Assembly (NCBI GenBank): GCA_028819255.1
Contig: JAPPMB010000078.1
Coordinates: forward strand, 63,649-127,648
Origin: Bryobacterales bacterium
Lineage (GTDB): Bacteria; Acidobacteriota; Terriglobia; Bryobacterales; UBA6623
Direction: 5' to 3'
DNA length: 64,000 bases
Of this stretch, positions 18,146 through 27,900 are shown piece after piece (position 1 is the stretch's first letter; each line of letters begins with the position of its first letter). The position numbers were made by a program, and so were the translations under genes. The notes beneath the pieces are model-generated. The model made no database searches. It was not told the origin of the DNA and worked only from the letters and a program-made list of their open reading frames with translations.

Positions 18146-18485
18146 CGATGGATTGCCCAGCTGGTCGCTATTTCCGCGACTTGATGTGTTGTCCACTCAG
18201 GTAGCACTAATGTATGGGCTTGCGATTGCGCTCGAACATCCGCTTTTGGACCTTGGTAGATCCGCACCAAATTAGAATGGTCCTTCTAACGCCAATGCGT
18301 AAACTCCGGGTGCCCGAAATACGCATAGTTGGAAAGCCACAACCCAGCTTGTGGGAACGACTCACTCTCTTTCTTGTAAGCAGAGGAGCGCTACACCAAT
18401 CGGCTAGTGACGGCCGAGCCAAAATAACTACTATCCTTTCATTGGACCTAATCGTGCTCGGTTCGGTGCGGTCACTCCCGTCTTG
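18146..18485 (+). other. Gene-free, AT-richer interval before the ADOP region
   Basis: GC content drops visibly from here on. Several short frames are open on both strands but I recognise none of them. It may hold the promoter for the following small gene and the ADOP permease. No repeat boundary was found by eye. Confidence 0.45.
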
Positions 18486-18893
18486 ATGTATTCAATGTTC
18501 AACACGAGTGCTGACTTCTTGAAAGGATTCGTTTCAAGGCTCACGCAATGTGTCCCAGTCTCAGTAAGAACAGTCCTAGCGTTGAGCGGGTTGGTAATCA
18601 CCTCGGTCGTCGTTCTCGGACGCACGGTCGCTTGGGTTACTTTCGTGCACCAATTGCCCGAGGAGCGGACGGAAAGCGACAGTGCCTGCCTATACTTCAC
18701 TCATAATGCCTACAGAACAGAAGGCCAAACAATCCAGAACCTGTCGCCGCATGCCACGACCTTCCGATTGACGGTAGGTGACAAGGTATCACATCTTCTA
18801 GCAAATCGATCGCAAGCGGTCCGATCAACTTCCTTCCTGTTTGCTAACGATTCACTGTTGCGGCATATTCGTCGTTGCGAAGTGCAATCATGA
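18486..18893 (+). CDS. Unrecognised small protein with one membrane segment, overlapping ADOP start
   Basis: An open frame of about 135 residues, one hydrophobic segment at about 27-45 ('RTVLALSGLVITSVVVLG'), and a polar C-terminal half with no motif I know. Its TGA stop overlaps the ATG of the ADOP permease (ATGA at 18890-18893), the same coupling seen elsewhere in this cluster, which is the main reason for listing it. Against it: codon use is unremarkable and the protein looks like no family. It could be a chance frame or a decayed gene. Confidence 0.3.
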   Translation: MYSMFNTSADFLKGFVSRLTQCVPVSVRTVLALSGLVITSVVVLGRTVAWVTFVHQLPEERTESDSACLYFTHNAYRTEGQTIQNLSPHATTFRLTVGDKVSHLLANRSQAVRSTSFLFANDSLLRHIRRCEVQS

Positions 18894-21304
18894 ATTGCAT
18901 CAAGCGTGGAATAATCGGTCTATTCAAACGACCGATAGTAGCTATCGTTTCCATACTATCTCTCGGAATCGTTCTAGGAATCAATATTGCTATATTTAGT
19001 ATAATTAACGTCGTTCTGCTGCGTTCACTTCCGTTTGACGATGCCGATAGCTTGGTAATGATCTATCATACGAATCCAAGTGTGCCAAAGTATCCAGTAT
19101 CATATCCCGACTACGATGATTGGAACAGAATGAACTCTACTTTTGAGAGCCTAGGAGCGTTTTCTTTCCGGGATGACAGCAAGGTAATGTTACTCAATGA
19201 AGGGAATCCTATTGAAGTTCAACCTGCGTATATTTCTGATAATTTGTTCGACACAATGAAAATCACGCTTCAAAGAGGGCGTGACTTTATTCCCCCAGAT
19301 CAACTAACTAGCACGGATCAAGTCGTCATATTGAGCCATCATATGTGGAATCACGAGTATGGATTGAGTGAAGCAATCATTGGTGAATATATCGAGATTG
19401 ACGAAGGTATGTTTCTAGTAGAAGGAATTGCGAATCCTCACCAAGAGTTCCCATCAGACGCTGACCTATGGCTGCCGTTGTCAAGGATGCCGAAAAAAGA
19501 TCTCGTCGGGCGAGAAAAAAAGCGCCTATGGGTCGTTGGCCGTCTTAAGGCTACGGTTACACGACATCAAGCTGAGATTGACTTGCGGTCAATCATGGCA
19601 ATATTGATCAATGAATACCCTCGCATCACCAACGATGAGAGCGTCACAGTTACGAGCCTCATTGACTACATTGCTGGTGATGTTCGAAGCACCTTATTCC
19701 TATTGGTACTCGCGGGAAACCTCATTCTGATGATTACTTGTTCAAATATTACAAGCTTTCTCTTGGCACGAGCATCTGATCGAAGACTAGAAGTTGCGAT
19801 TCGATCCGCTGTCGGAGCACCTCGAGGTGCCATTGCGAAGGAGTTTATCATCGAAAGTGTTTTGTTTTCTTCCATTGCATTCTTTCTTGGAGTAGTTATG
19901 TCTTTGTTTATTTGTAATGTTGTGGAAGAATCTGCGGAGATCAACATTATATTCCCTCGTATAGATCAATTATCTCTAGACACTACTGTGGCCTCATATG
20001 CCGGAGTCATCACGATTCTCTCGACAGTCGTATTTGGTGTCTGGTCCTCTGTTAAGGGTTCTCGGAGTGATTTGAGAGAGACACTCAAAGGCGAGGCTTC
20101 GCCTGTCGGAACCACTGCGAGGAATCGGACACATTCATTTCTAATCGTTTGTGAGGTAGCGATTTCAATCATTGTCCTTGTTGCAGCGACGACACTATTG
20201 GCAAGTCTATGGAAGCTTCGCGCCACAGATCTAGGCTTTCGGAGTGAACGGGTGCTGGCAGTGGAACTTTCGCTTTCACCGCGTCGCTATCCAACCGGCT
20301 CCGATATTTCTGCGTTCTATGGTCAACTACTGCCTAGGCTACGTTCATTGAGTGGAATCGAAGAGGTGTCGGCGACCAATGTGCTGCCTCTCGACCAGTC
20401 ACTGGCAATGATGCACTATGGAATCGACGGTACGCCGATTGAGCCGAAGGATCGATATCCGGTGGCCCAGATCCGAATTGTCGCTCCTGGATACTTCAAA
20501 CTGCTGCGAATTCCAGTGACGAAAGGCAGATTCTTCGCTGATTCCGATGCGCGACGAGGCGCGAGGCCTGTTTACATCGTCAATGAAGCTCTTGTCCAGG
20601 CGCATTTTCGTCAAGAGGATCCACTCGCAAAGTTGCTTGAAGTCGTAGAGGCACCGGTCCCCTTCAGAGTTCCTATCGTGGGAGTAGTTGCCGATGTGAG
20701 AGATGTGGCGATGGACCAGCAAGCTGCACCCACAATCTACTCTGTAGGATTCGCAAGGCAGGGCACAGTGCTTGTTCGAGCGAACTCCGAGCCACTAGCT
20801 CTTGTCGACCTCATTCAGCGGGAAATGCAAGCTGTAGATGCATACCAGCCGCTTGGCTCCATATCGAAGATGGATGAGCTGGTCGAGAATTCTCTGTCTC
20901 AGAGAGAATTGTTGACGGGAACTATGGGGGCATTTTCTCTCATAGCTCTCATCCTTTCATCTCTCGGAATTTATGGCGTTGTGGCGTACTCGGTTGCTGG
21001 GCGAAAATCCGAGATCGCACTACGTATGGCTCTCGGTGCAGACAAATGGGCGATTCTCAAGCTTCTGGTACTGCGAGGGATGCGACCTGTGACGGCAGGA
21101 ATATTGATAGGTGTGGCAGCGACTGGGTCACAAAGTAATGCACTGTACGGACTGCTGGACAACGAATTTCTACCCGTATTGAAGGTTTACACATTTGCAA
21201 TCGGATGTACGCTTAGTGTGTCACTTCTGGCAATCATAGTCCCGGCAATTCAGGCCGCAGTGATGAACCCGAGGACGGCGATTAGATCCGCATCAGAGTT
21301 CTAA
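18890..21304 (+). CDS. ADOP-family duplicated permease (MacB/FtsX-like)
   Basis: An 804-residue membrane protein with two copies of the MacB periplasmic-core plus FtsX module. TM1 is at about 17-40 ('AIVSILSLGIVLGINIAIFS') and is followed by the family-typical 'NVVLLRSLPFDDADSLVMIYH' and 'VSYPDYDDWN'. Three TMs occur at about 270-400, a further TM at about 420, a second periplasmic domain, and a last FtsX unit with 'GVVAYSVAGRKSEIALRMALGA'. ADOP permeases are largely restricted to Acidobacteria and usually lack an adjacent ATPase; function is not established. The gene is strikingly AT-rich compared with its neighbours on both sides, which suggests recent transfer from a lower-GC relative. It could work with the ATPase at 14466. 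Confidence 0.88.
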   Translation: MNCIKRGIIGLFKRPIVAIVSILSLGIVLGINIAIFSIINVVLLRSLPFDDADSLVMIYHTNPSVPKYPVSYPDYDDWNRMNSTFESLGAFSFRDDSKVMLLNEGNPIEVQPAYISDNLFDTMKITLQRGRDFIPPDQLTSTDQVVILSHHMWNHEYGLSEAIIGEYIEIDEGMFLVEGIANPHQEFPSDADLWLPLSRMPKKDLVGREKKRLWVVGRLKATVTRHQAEIDLRSIMAILINEYPRITNDESVTVTSLIDYIAGDVRSTLFLLVLAGNLILMITCSNITSFLLARASDRRLEVAIRSAVGAPRGAIAKEFIIESVLFSSIAFFLGVVMSLFICNVVEESAEINIIFPRIDQLSLDTTVASYAGVITILSTVVFGVWSSVKGSRSDLRETLKGEASPVGTTARNRTHSFLIVCEVAISIIVLVAATTLLASLWKLRATDLGFRSERVLAVELSLSPRRYPTGSDISAFYGQLLPRLRSLSGIEEVSATNVLPLDQSLAMMHYGIDGTPIEPKDRYPVAQIRIVAPGYFKLLRIPVTKGRFFADSDARRGARPVYIVNEALVQAHFRQEDPLAKLLEVVEAPVPFRVPIVGVVADVRDVAMDQQAAPTIYSVGFARQGTVLVRANSEPLALVDLIQREMQAVDAYQPLGSISKMDELVENSLSQRELLTGTMGAFSLIALILSSLGIYGVVAYSVAGRKSEIALRMALGADKWAILKLLVLRGMRPVTAGILIGVAATGSQSNALYGLLDNEFLPVLKVYTFAIGCTLSVSLLAIIVPAIQAAVMNPRTAIRSASEF

Positions 21305-21866
21305 CGCCGAGTGAGAGTTACACTCATATTTGGTCGCACTAATCGTGTGGGTACTGCGTGGCTCCAGTACGTTTGGCCGCGAGGCCCAGTCTTTACGGGG
21401 AGTTTCCTCGCCATTACAATTGCTCAGGTCACGGACGCGGGCTCTGCTTGGAAGCGAGCCGTCAGGGAGACGGGCGTGGCGGCTGACGATCGCCCCTGCG
21501 GCAGCCTGATTGCTCCGGCTGCAAGCCGTCGCAGACCCCCAAGGCAGGCAATCGGAGTTGCGCGATGCCTCGAGGACTCCCGGAGGGTGGCGGCCGCAGG
21601 GAACCAAGGGGCAAAGCCACCTTCCAGCCCGAATCGATAGCCGGCTGCATTGGAGTCTGCCAGCCACTCCTCGATCAAGCCTGCCTCCGCGCTCCGGCAC
21701 ACTCCCTTCCAGACGCCGCCAATCCCTTCGAAGCTTCAGGACTCCCGCTTCCTGGGGTTGACGTCCAAGACGGAAGCCCCTGCCCTCTCGCGGTGTGACC
21801 GGGGACGATCGGGCTGGACGGGAAGGGCGCCTGACGTGAATTCCGCTGCTGCGCTACTTTGTAGCG
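21305..21866 (+). other. Gene-free interval, return to high GC
   Basis: After the ADOP stop the sequence returns to high GC within about 120 bp. Open frames are present on both strands but have no motif, no good start and no match I can recall. It should hold the sialidase promoter. Nothing else is seen. Confidence 0.45.
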
Positions 21867-23054
21867 GTGGGACAAACCGACACGTTTCGAATGTCAGGCT
21901 GGCTGGCCGTCGCCGCGCAGATCACACTCCTACTCAGCGGACTTGCCGGCAATGCGCAGGCGGAGAGCCACCAGGGCGATATTTCCGACGTGCGCGTCAT
22001 CCGGCGCGTCACCCAGCATCCTCATGCGTGGCGCGTCTGGCAGCCGTTCATCGTCCAGGGCGAGCGCGAGCGGGACCTCATTGTCGCGTTCGGCGCGATG
22101 GTCAACGGGAAGAAGGACATGGGAGACATTCTTGCCAGCATTTCGCGGGACGATGGCGACACGTGGGAGGAGCCGGTCGCCATTTTCGATCATCGCGTGC
22201 GCCAAGGGGCGATCCAGTTTGCCTACGCCAATCCGGTCCTCTACCGTGCGCCCGGGCAGGACATCGTCTGGTGCTTCGCGATGCGGTGTCCCATTGCCTT
22301 CGAAAACAGCGAGGAATCCAACCTCGTCGCCGCCTTTACGGCCGACGGCGGACGCACATGGACGCAGGTCGAGCTGGCGATGCACTACACCGGCCCGCTC
22401 ATCACCAACGCCGGCATCGTGGAGACCGAGATCGACGGTCGGGAACTCTTCCTGCTGCCGGCCCACCGCAACACGCTCCAGAACGATCCGAGGGGTTCCC
22501 GTGACCACTTCGTTCTCAGCAGCACGAGCCTGCTCGAGTGGGAGCTCGAGGCGTACATTCCCCAGCCGACCTCGGCTCGCGTGTTTCTGCACGAAGGCAA
22601 CATTGCCCAAGGCGACTCCGACGACGAACTCAAGATCGTGATGCGGACGGCCAACTACGATGACTCCAGCCTGACGACGAACCCCCCTCGCGCCTATTCC
22701 AGCGTCAGCACTGACGGGGGCCATACCTGGAGCGTCGCCCGGGAGGAGCCCGAACTGCACAACGCCAAGTCGAAGGGCTATTTCGGCCGTGCCAGCGACA
22801 GAACGCACATCTACGTCTACAACGACGGTCCGGCGCAGCGTGAACCCGGCGGACGCATGGCACTTCGCTACAAGACCAAGGCGCCGGGCGGCGAGTGGAG
22901 CGGGCAGAAGACCTTCTACGACGCCGACATCAAGAACTCCTACCCGACGCTCACCGAAGTCGCGCCCGGCGAGTTCAGAGCCGTGTGGGACAGCGGAACC
23001 GCCGATCGGCCGCGAACCCATATCCATTTCGGCAAGCTGAGACTCGACCCGTGA
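21867..23054 (+). CDS. Sialidase-like BNR/Asp-box exo-glycosidase (secreted)
   Basis: A 395-residue protein starting at GTG 21867, with ATG 21891 as alternative; the longer form puts an Arg before the hydrophobic core of the signal peptide, which ends near AQA at about 30-32. Three Asp-boxes are visible: SRDDGDTW at 93-100, TADGGRTW at 158-165 and STDGGHTW at 281-288, as in six-bladed sialidase propellers. Segments such as 'NAGIVETEIDGRELFLLPAH' fit the conserved sialidase-like layout. It is predicted to be periplasmic or secreted and to cleave sialic acid or a related terminal sugar. Many Acidobacteria and Planctomycetes homologues act on unknown glycans, so 'sialidase-like' is safer than a specific reaction. 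Confidence 0.85.
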   Translation: MGQTDTFRMSGWLAVAAQITLLLSGLAGNAQAESHQGDISDVRVIRRVTQHPHAWRVWQPFIVQGERERDLIVAFGAMVNGKKDMGDILASISRDDGDTWEEPVAIFDHRVRQGAIQFAYANPVLYRAPGQDIVWCFAMRCPIAFENSEESNLVAAFTADGGRTWTQVELAMHYTGPLITNAGIVETEIDGRELFLLPAHRNTLQNDPRGSRDHFVLSSTSLLEWELEAYIPQPTSARVFLHEGNIAQGDSDDELKIVMRTANYDDSSLTTNPPRAYSSVSTDGGHTWSVAREEPELHNAKSKGYFGRASDRTHIYVYNDGPAQREPGGRMALRYKTKAPGGEWSGQKTFYDADIKNSYPTLTEVAPGEFRAVWDSGTADRPRTHIHFGKLRLDP

Positions 23055-23438
23055 TCGCCGTGCAACCGCGGCGGTGCCTCCGCTCCCCGACGATCCCGTT
23101 GCCGGCATGCACCCCTGGTGCCGACGACGCATTCTCTGGAATCGGCGCACCAATGCGGCCTCGAGTTCGGGTCCGTTGGATTCGACAGGCGTGTGACGGG
23201 CGAAATCCCGCCCAAGTTCGATGCTCCGGGGCAACTGCCCTGGTTGTGCGTGCAGCATGCATCCCCTTGCTGGTCGTGCGGTCCCGATGGCACGCTGCTG
23301 GAGTGCCCGGACTGCTCTGCATGCGCTCCTCCGGATGGATACCCGTTCGGGTCCGGATCGGGCCGGGGAAACCGCAGGCCGACAGGGCTGCCCGCACGCC
23401 AGCGTGAATCGGCCGACTTCGGCGAATGCGGACGCTGT
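23055..23438. other. Convergent intergenic interval
   Basis: This interval lies between the 3' ends of the sialidase-like gene and the MFS transporter gene. No frame in it looks like a real gene. One or two terminators are expected here, but I could not point to a convincing hairpin with a T-run. Confidence 0.45.
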
Positions 23439-24779
23439 CTAGTCGGCGGTCATGCGCTTCTGCAGCTCCTCGAGAGGCACTCCCTTGGTCTCCGGCATGA
23501 CCTTGAGAACCCAGACCAGCTGGAGCACCATCATGCTCGAGTAGAACGCGAACGTGTGGCCGCCGGAAACTTCCGCGATCATCGGGAAGGTCCAGGAGAT
23601 CAGCGCCGCGAACACCCAGTGCGTGAAGCTTCCCAGTGCCTGCCCTTGGGCGCGGACCGCGTTGGGGAAGATCTCGCTCAGGTAGACCCAGATCACGGAG
23701 CCCTGCCCGAACGCGTGCGAGGCGATGAAGACCATCAGGCTCGTGAGAACAACCGCCCCGCCGAAGGGCGTGAAGTCTGTTCCATAGGTGTAGAACGCCG
23801 CCGCCGTGGCCGCGAGGCTGACGATGTAGCCGATCGAGCCGACCACCATGATCTTGCGGCGTCCGATCTTGTCGATGACGAGCATCGCGGTCATCGTGAA
23901 CACGAGGTTCGTGCAGCCCACGACCACTGCCTGGGCCAGCGAGGCATCCGTCTCCGCACCCGCCATCCGGAAAATGTGGGGAGCGTAGTACATCAGTGCG
24001 TTGATGCCCGAGAGCTGGTTGAATGTCGAGATCGCGACAGCCAGCAGAACCGGGCGCCGGTACTTCCGCTGGAAGACCGATTCCACCGCTCTTGCACCCA
24101 TCGCGGCGAGCGACTCCTCAATCTCCCGCAGCTCCTTCCTCACGTCAGCCGCTCCAACCTTCTCAAGGACCGCGGCGGCCTCCGCGCTCCGTCCCCGGGC
24201 GACAAGCCACCGCGGGCTGCGCGGATTGAGAAACATCAGTGCGAAGAACACCGCGGCAGGCAGCGCCTCGATGCCGAACATCACCCGCCATTCGTCCTGG
24301 CCCAGATCCGCGAGCGCGACGCCGTAGTTGGACATATAGGCGGCGAGGATGCCGAACACGATGTTGAACTGCGTGATGGCGACGAGTCTGCCGCGGAACT
24401 GCGGCGGCGAGATTTCGGCGATGTACATCGGCGCAACGACCGAGGAAGCCCCCACGCCGAGGCCGCCGAGCCATCGGAATAACAGGAACGAGGGCCAGTC
24501 CCACGCCAGCGCGCTGCCGACGGCGGACACGAAATATAGGAACGCGATCCACACCAGCGTGGTCCGCCGTCCGAGCCAGTCGGCCGGGATGCTGGCAAAC
24601 ATGGCGCCCATGATCGTTCCGATCAACGCACTCGAGACCGTGAACCCCAGCCAGAATCCCCCCAGATCGAAGACTTCCTTGAGGTGTTCCGTTGTCCCGG
24701 ATATGACGGCCGTGTCGAATCCGAACAGCAGTCCTCCTAGGGCGGCGATGAGAGAGCAGCGAAGCAGCGTCGCGTTCAT
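23439..24779 (-). CDS. MFS sugar porter
   Basis: A 446-residue inner-membrane transporter with 12 predicted TM helices. Sugar-porter features are present: 'LFGFDTAVISGT' in TM1, the 'DWLGRRTTL' loop, 'IAEISPPQFRGRL' after TM4, 'SPRWLVARGR' after TM6, the sugar-binding 'QLSGINALMYYAPHIF' in TM7, 'DKIGRRK' in the second half and 'MPETKGVPLEEL' at the end. It most likely imports a monosaccharide such as a hexose or pentose by proton symport. The context (sialidase-like protein and sulfatases) suggests uptake of sugars freed in the periplasm. The substrate cannot be read from sequence. Confidence 0.93.
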   Translation of the reverse strand: MNATLLRCSLIAALGGLLFGFDTAVISGTTEHLKEVFDLGGFWLGFTVSSALIGTIMGAMFASIPADWLGRRTTLVWIAFLYFVSAVGSALAWDWPSFLLFRWLGGLGVGASSVVAPMYIAEISPPQFRGRLVAITQFNIVFGILAAYMSNYGVALADLGQDEWRVMFGIEALPAAVFFALMFLNPRSPRWLVARGRSAEAAAVLEKVGAADVRKELREIEESLAAMGARAVESVFQRKYRRPVLLAVAISTFNQLSGINALMYYAPHIFRMAGAETDASLAQAVVVGCTNLVFTMTAMLVIDKIGRRKIMVVGSIGYIVSLAATAAAFYTYGTDFTPFGGAVVLTSLMVFIASHAFGQGSVIWVYLSEIFPNAVRAQGQALGSFTHWVFAALISWTFPMIAEVSGGHTFAFYSSMMVLQLVWVLKVMPETKGVPLEELQKRMTAD

Positions 24780-24909
24780 GGTGTTTTACTGAGACTTGGA
24801 TCCTTGCAGAACCCCGGGATATTCAGGCGATCGTATAGGATCGCACAGTGGACGGCGGATGACCCGGTGCCCCGGACCGCGACCGCGCTGGCGGAAGCAG
24901 GTAGCGGAA

Positions 24910-27900
24910 ATGCGATGTCGGTCTCCTGAGGGAGCACGCACCGGGCGCGTGCCCGGAACCCGGAAAGTTCGGCGGACTGCCTCGGCACTGCCCAGTGCAG
25001 TTCTCCTGCTGCTCGCCTCGGCTCTCGTTGCCGCAGATGCGCCGGCCGACCTCTCCGCCATCGAGGCCGGCCCCCGGGTCTACACGGTCGTGCTGGATTC
25101 CCCGGCCGTCGGCGAACGGCTCAGGTCGCGGCCCGCACCGGGAGGGCCCGTGCCCGCCCGGCAGGCGCAGGCCAGCAGGGCACTGATCCGCCGCGCCGTT
25201 GCCCGGACACAGGATCCGGTGATTGGCGAGCTCAAGTCGCAAGGGATCGAGGTGGTGGGATCCGTCCAGAGCGTTCTAAACGCGGTGTTCGTCCGGGCCT
25301 CGCCCGAGCAGGCCGAATCCATCGGCGCCCTGCCCGGGGTCGCGGGCGTTTCGCCGGGCAGGCGGTACGAGCCGATGCTCAAGAGCGTGTCGGAGATCGT
25401 GGGCGTGCAAGGCGCGCGGGTGCGGCTGTCCGGCCACCAGCTGTACGGTGAAGGGCTGAAGATTGCAATCGTCGATTCGGGTCTGGACTTCGATCACGCG
25501 GCATTTCGCGATGATTCGCTTCCCGCGCTCGCCGGATTTCCCAAAGGGGACGCCGGTCATCTCAGCCTGACGAGCGCCAAGGTGGTCGTCGTCCGCAGCT
25601 ATGTCGAGCACCTGAATTCCAAGAGCGTCCACAGTTCCTCGCCGGACGACAATTCTCCATGGGACTCGAGCGGTCACGGCACGGCCGTGGCCATGATCGC
25701 GGCGGGAGCGCGCGTCGAATCGCCCCTTGGGCCTGTGAGCGGCATCGCTCCCAAGGCGCGCATCGGAGTCTACAAGGTCTTCGGCACCCCAGGACTCAAC
25801 TTCTACACCGCGGATCATGTCGTGATCATGGCGATCGAGGATGCCGTGGAGGACGGGATGGACATCCTCAACCTGAGCCTCGGGAACCCCACGTACTACC
25901 CGTGGAACGCGACAGGCAACGATTGCGGCTTCCGGGCGCCAAGCGCGCGCTGCGATCCGCTGACGGCGGCGGCGCAGAGCGCCGTCGAGGATTTCGGCAG
26001 GGTCGTTGTCGTCGCGGCGGGAAACTTCGGCCTGCTGGGCTCGCACTGGGCGCCGGCGCGCACCACGATCAACTCGCCAGGCGACGCGCCCGCGGTGATC
26101 ACCGTCGGCCAGACGGGCAACGCCGCCCATCTGATCGAGTCGGTCAGGATCGGCGAGCAGGTGTTCGATGCTCTCAGCGGGAGCGGACCCACCCCGGACG
26201 GTCCACTGACCGCCCATGCCGTCCTGGCATCCGAGGTTGGTGACACGCTTGCGTGTGAGCCGTTCCCGGAGGACGTGTTTCTGGATCGCATCGCGGTCAT
26301 CGACCGCAGCGAGTGTTTCTTCCTCGTGAAGGTGGAGCACGCGGACGCGGCGGGTGCCAAGGCGGTGGTCGTCATCAACCACGAAGGCGACGAACTGGTC
26401 GAGATGGCCCTCCTGGCCGGTACCGACATCCCTGCGTTCTTCGTGGGCAGCGCGGACGGCGCCGTGATCCGTGAGGCCGTCATTCAGGATCAGGCCCTGC
26501 TCACGCTGGATCCGACGCCCGTGTCGGAAGCACGGGAATGGGAATACGTTGCGGTCCAGAGCTCGCATGGCCCCACGCTTTCCCTCGACCCTAAGCCGGA
26601 CATCGTCGCTCCGGGCATCGATGTCTACAGTGCCGCGCCGGCGTTCAACAGCCAGGGCGTCCGGTTCAATCCCGAAGGCTTCAGGACGGTCAGCGGGACA
26701 AGCATGGCCGCTCCGGCGGTGTCGGGCGCCGCCGCACTCGTCTGGCAGGCGTTTCCCTCGCTCGACGCCCGCCAGGTCTCCTCGGCTCTGATCAATTCCG
26801 CAACGCCGCTGACATCGGAGGACGGCGAGCTCGCACCGGTGACATCCGCCGGCGCGGGGGCGCTGGACATCGAGGCCGCCCTGCGCCCGACCTCGCTGGC
26901 CGTTCCTTCTTCGCTCGGATTCGGCTCGCTGAAGAATTCCCCGCTTCCCATCCGTAGGAAGCTGTCCGTCACGAACAAGTCCTCCCGGCCTCAGAGATTC
27001 CTGGTCACCATCGAGCCGAACGCTCCGGAGTCGAGCGCAAGGCTGCTGGTAAACGGCAGGGCGGCGGCCCGGTTCCAGCTGGCCGGGCGCGCCACCCGGG
27101 AGTTGGAAGTGACCCTCGCCGGAGGACTGCCGCAGCCGGGATCGTACGACGGCCGGCTGCGGATCGCCAGCCTGAGCGGCTTCGGGGACGTGCTCGTCCC
27201 CTACCTCTATGTTCTCGGCGACAACGAGCCTTTCAATGCGATCCTGTTCCAGGGCAGGTCGGACACCGGAATCCAGGGCGAGGAGGCGACCAAGAGCCTG
27301 GTGGCGCGGGTTCTGGACCAGTTCGGCGCTCCGGTGGTCGGACGCACGGTCACGTTCCGGGCCTCGGAGGGCGCCCCAGTCGTCGTGCGGGCGTCGCAGG
27401 CGAGTGGGTCAAACGGCCTGATCCACGCTCGTGTCCGATACGGCACGGGGGAGGAACAGCACTCCGTCGTCGCGGAGATCGGCGACCTTGAGATTCCGTT
27501 CTCCTTTCAGGCAACCGGATCCAAGCCCGTCATCAGGTCGATCGACAACAGCGCCAGTCTTGCTTCCGCAACGGGTGTAGCTCCAGGTTCACTGGCAAGC
27601 ATTCGTGGAGGTCCTTACTCTCTGTTCGCTTCGGGCCCGGTGGACACTCCGCAGACTCGGCCGCTGCCGATCCTGAGAAAGGGCGTCACGGTGGCGTTCG
27701 ACGCACCGGGACTCGACATCAGCGTCGCGGGCCGGGTCCACTCGGTCGAGGAGGAATCCATCACTGTCCAAGTGCCCTGGGAGCTGTCCCGGGCGGGCTC
27801 GGCATGGGTCACGGTTCGGGCGGACAACCGGTCCGATCCACTTGAGTTCGATCTCGTCTCGGCGGACCCGGGAATCTTCACCTACGAGTCCGACGGGCGC

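Noticed and set aside
21930..23258. Minus-strand open frame of 442 codons
   Set aside because: It is antisense to the sialidase-like gene, which has three Asp-boxes and a signal peptide; the antisense product shows no family pattern.
23118..24482. Plus-strand open frame of 454 codons
   Set aside because: It is antisense to the MFS transporter; the product is His/Arg-rich without TM helices or motifs.
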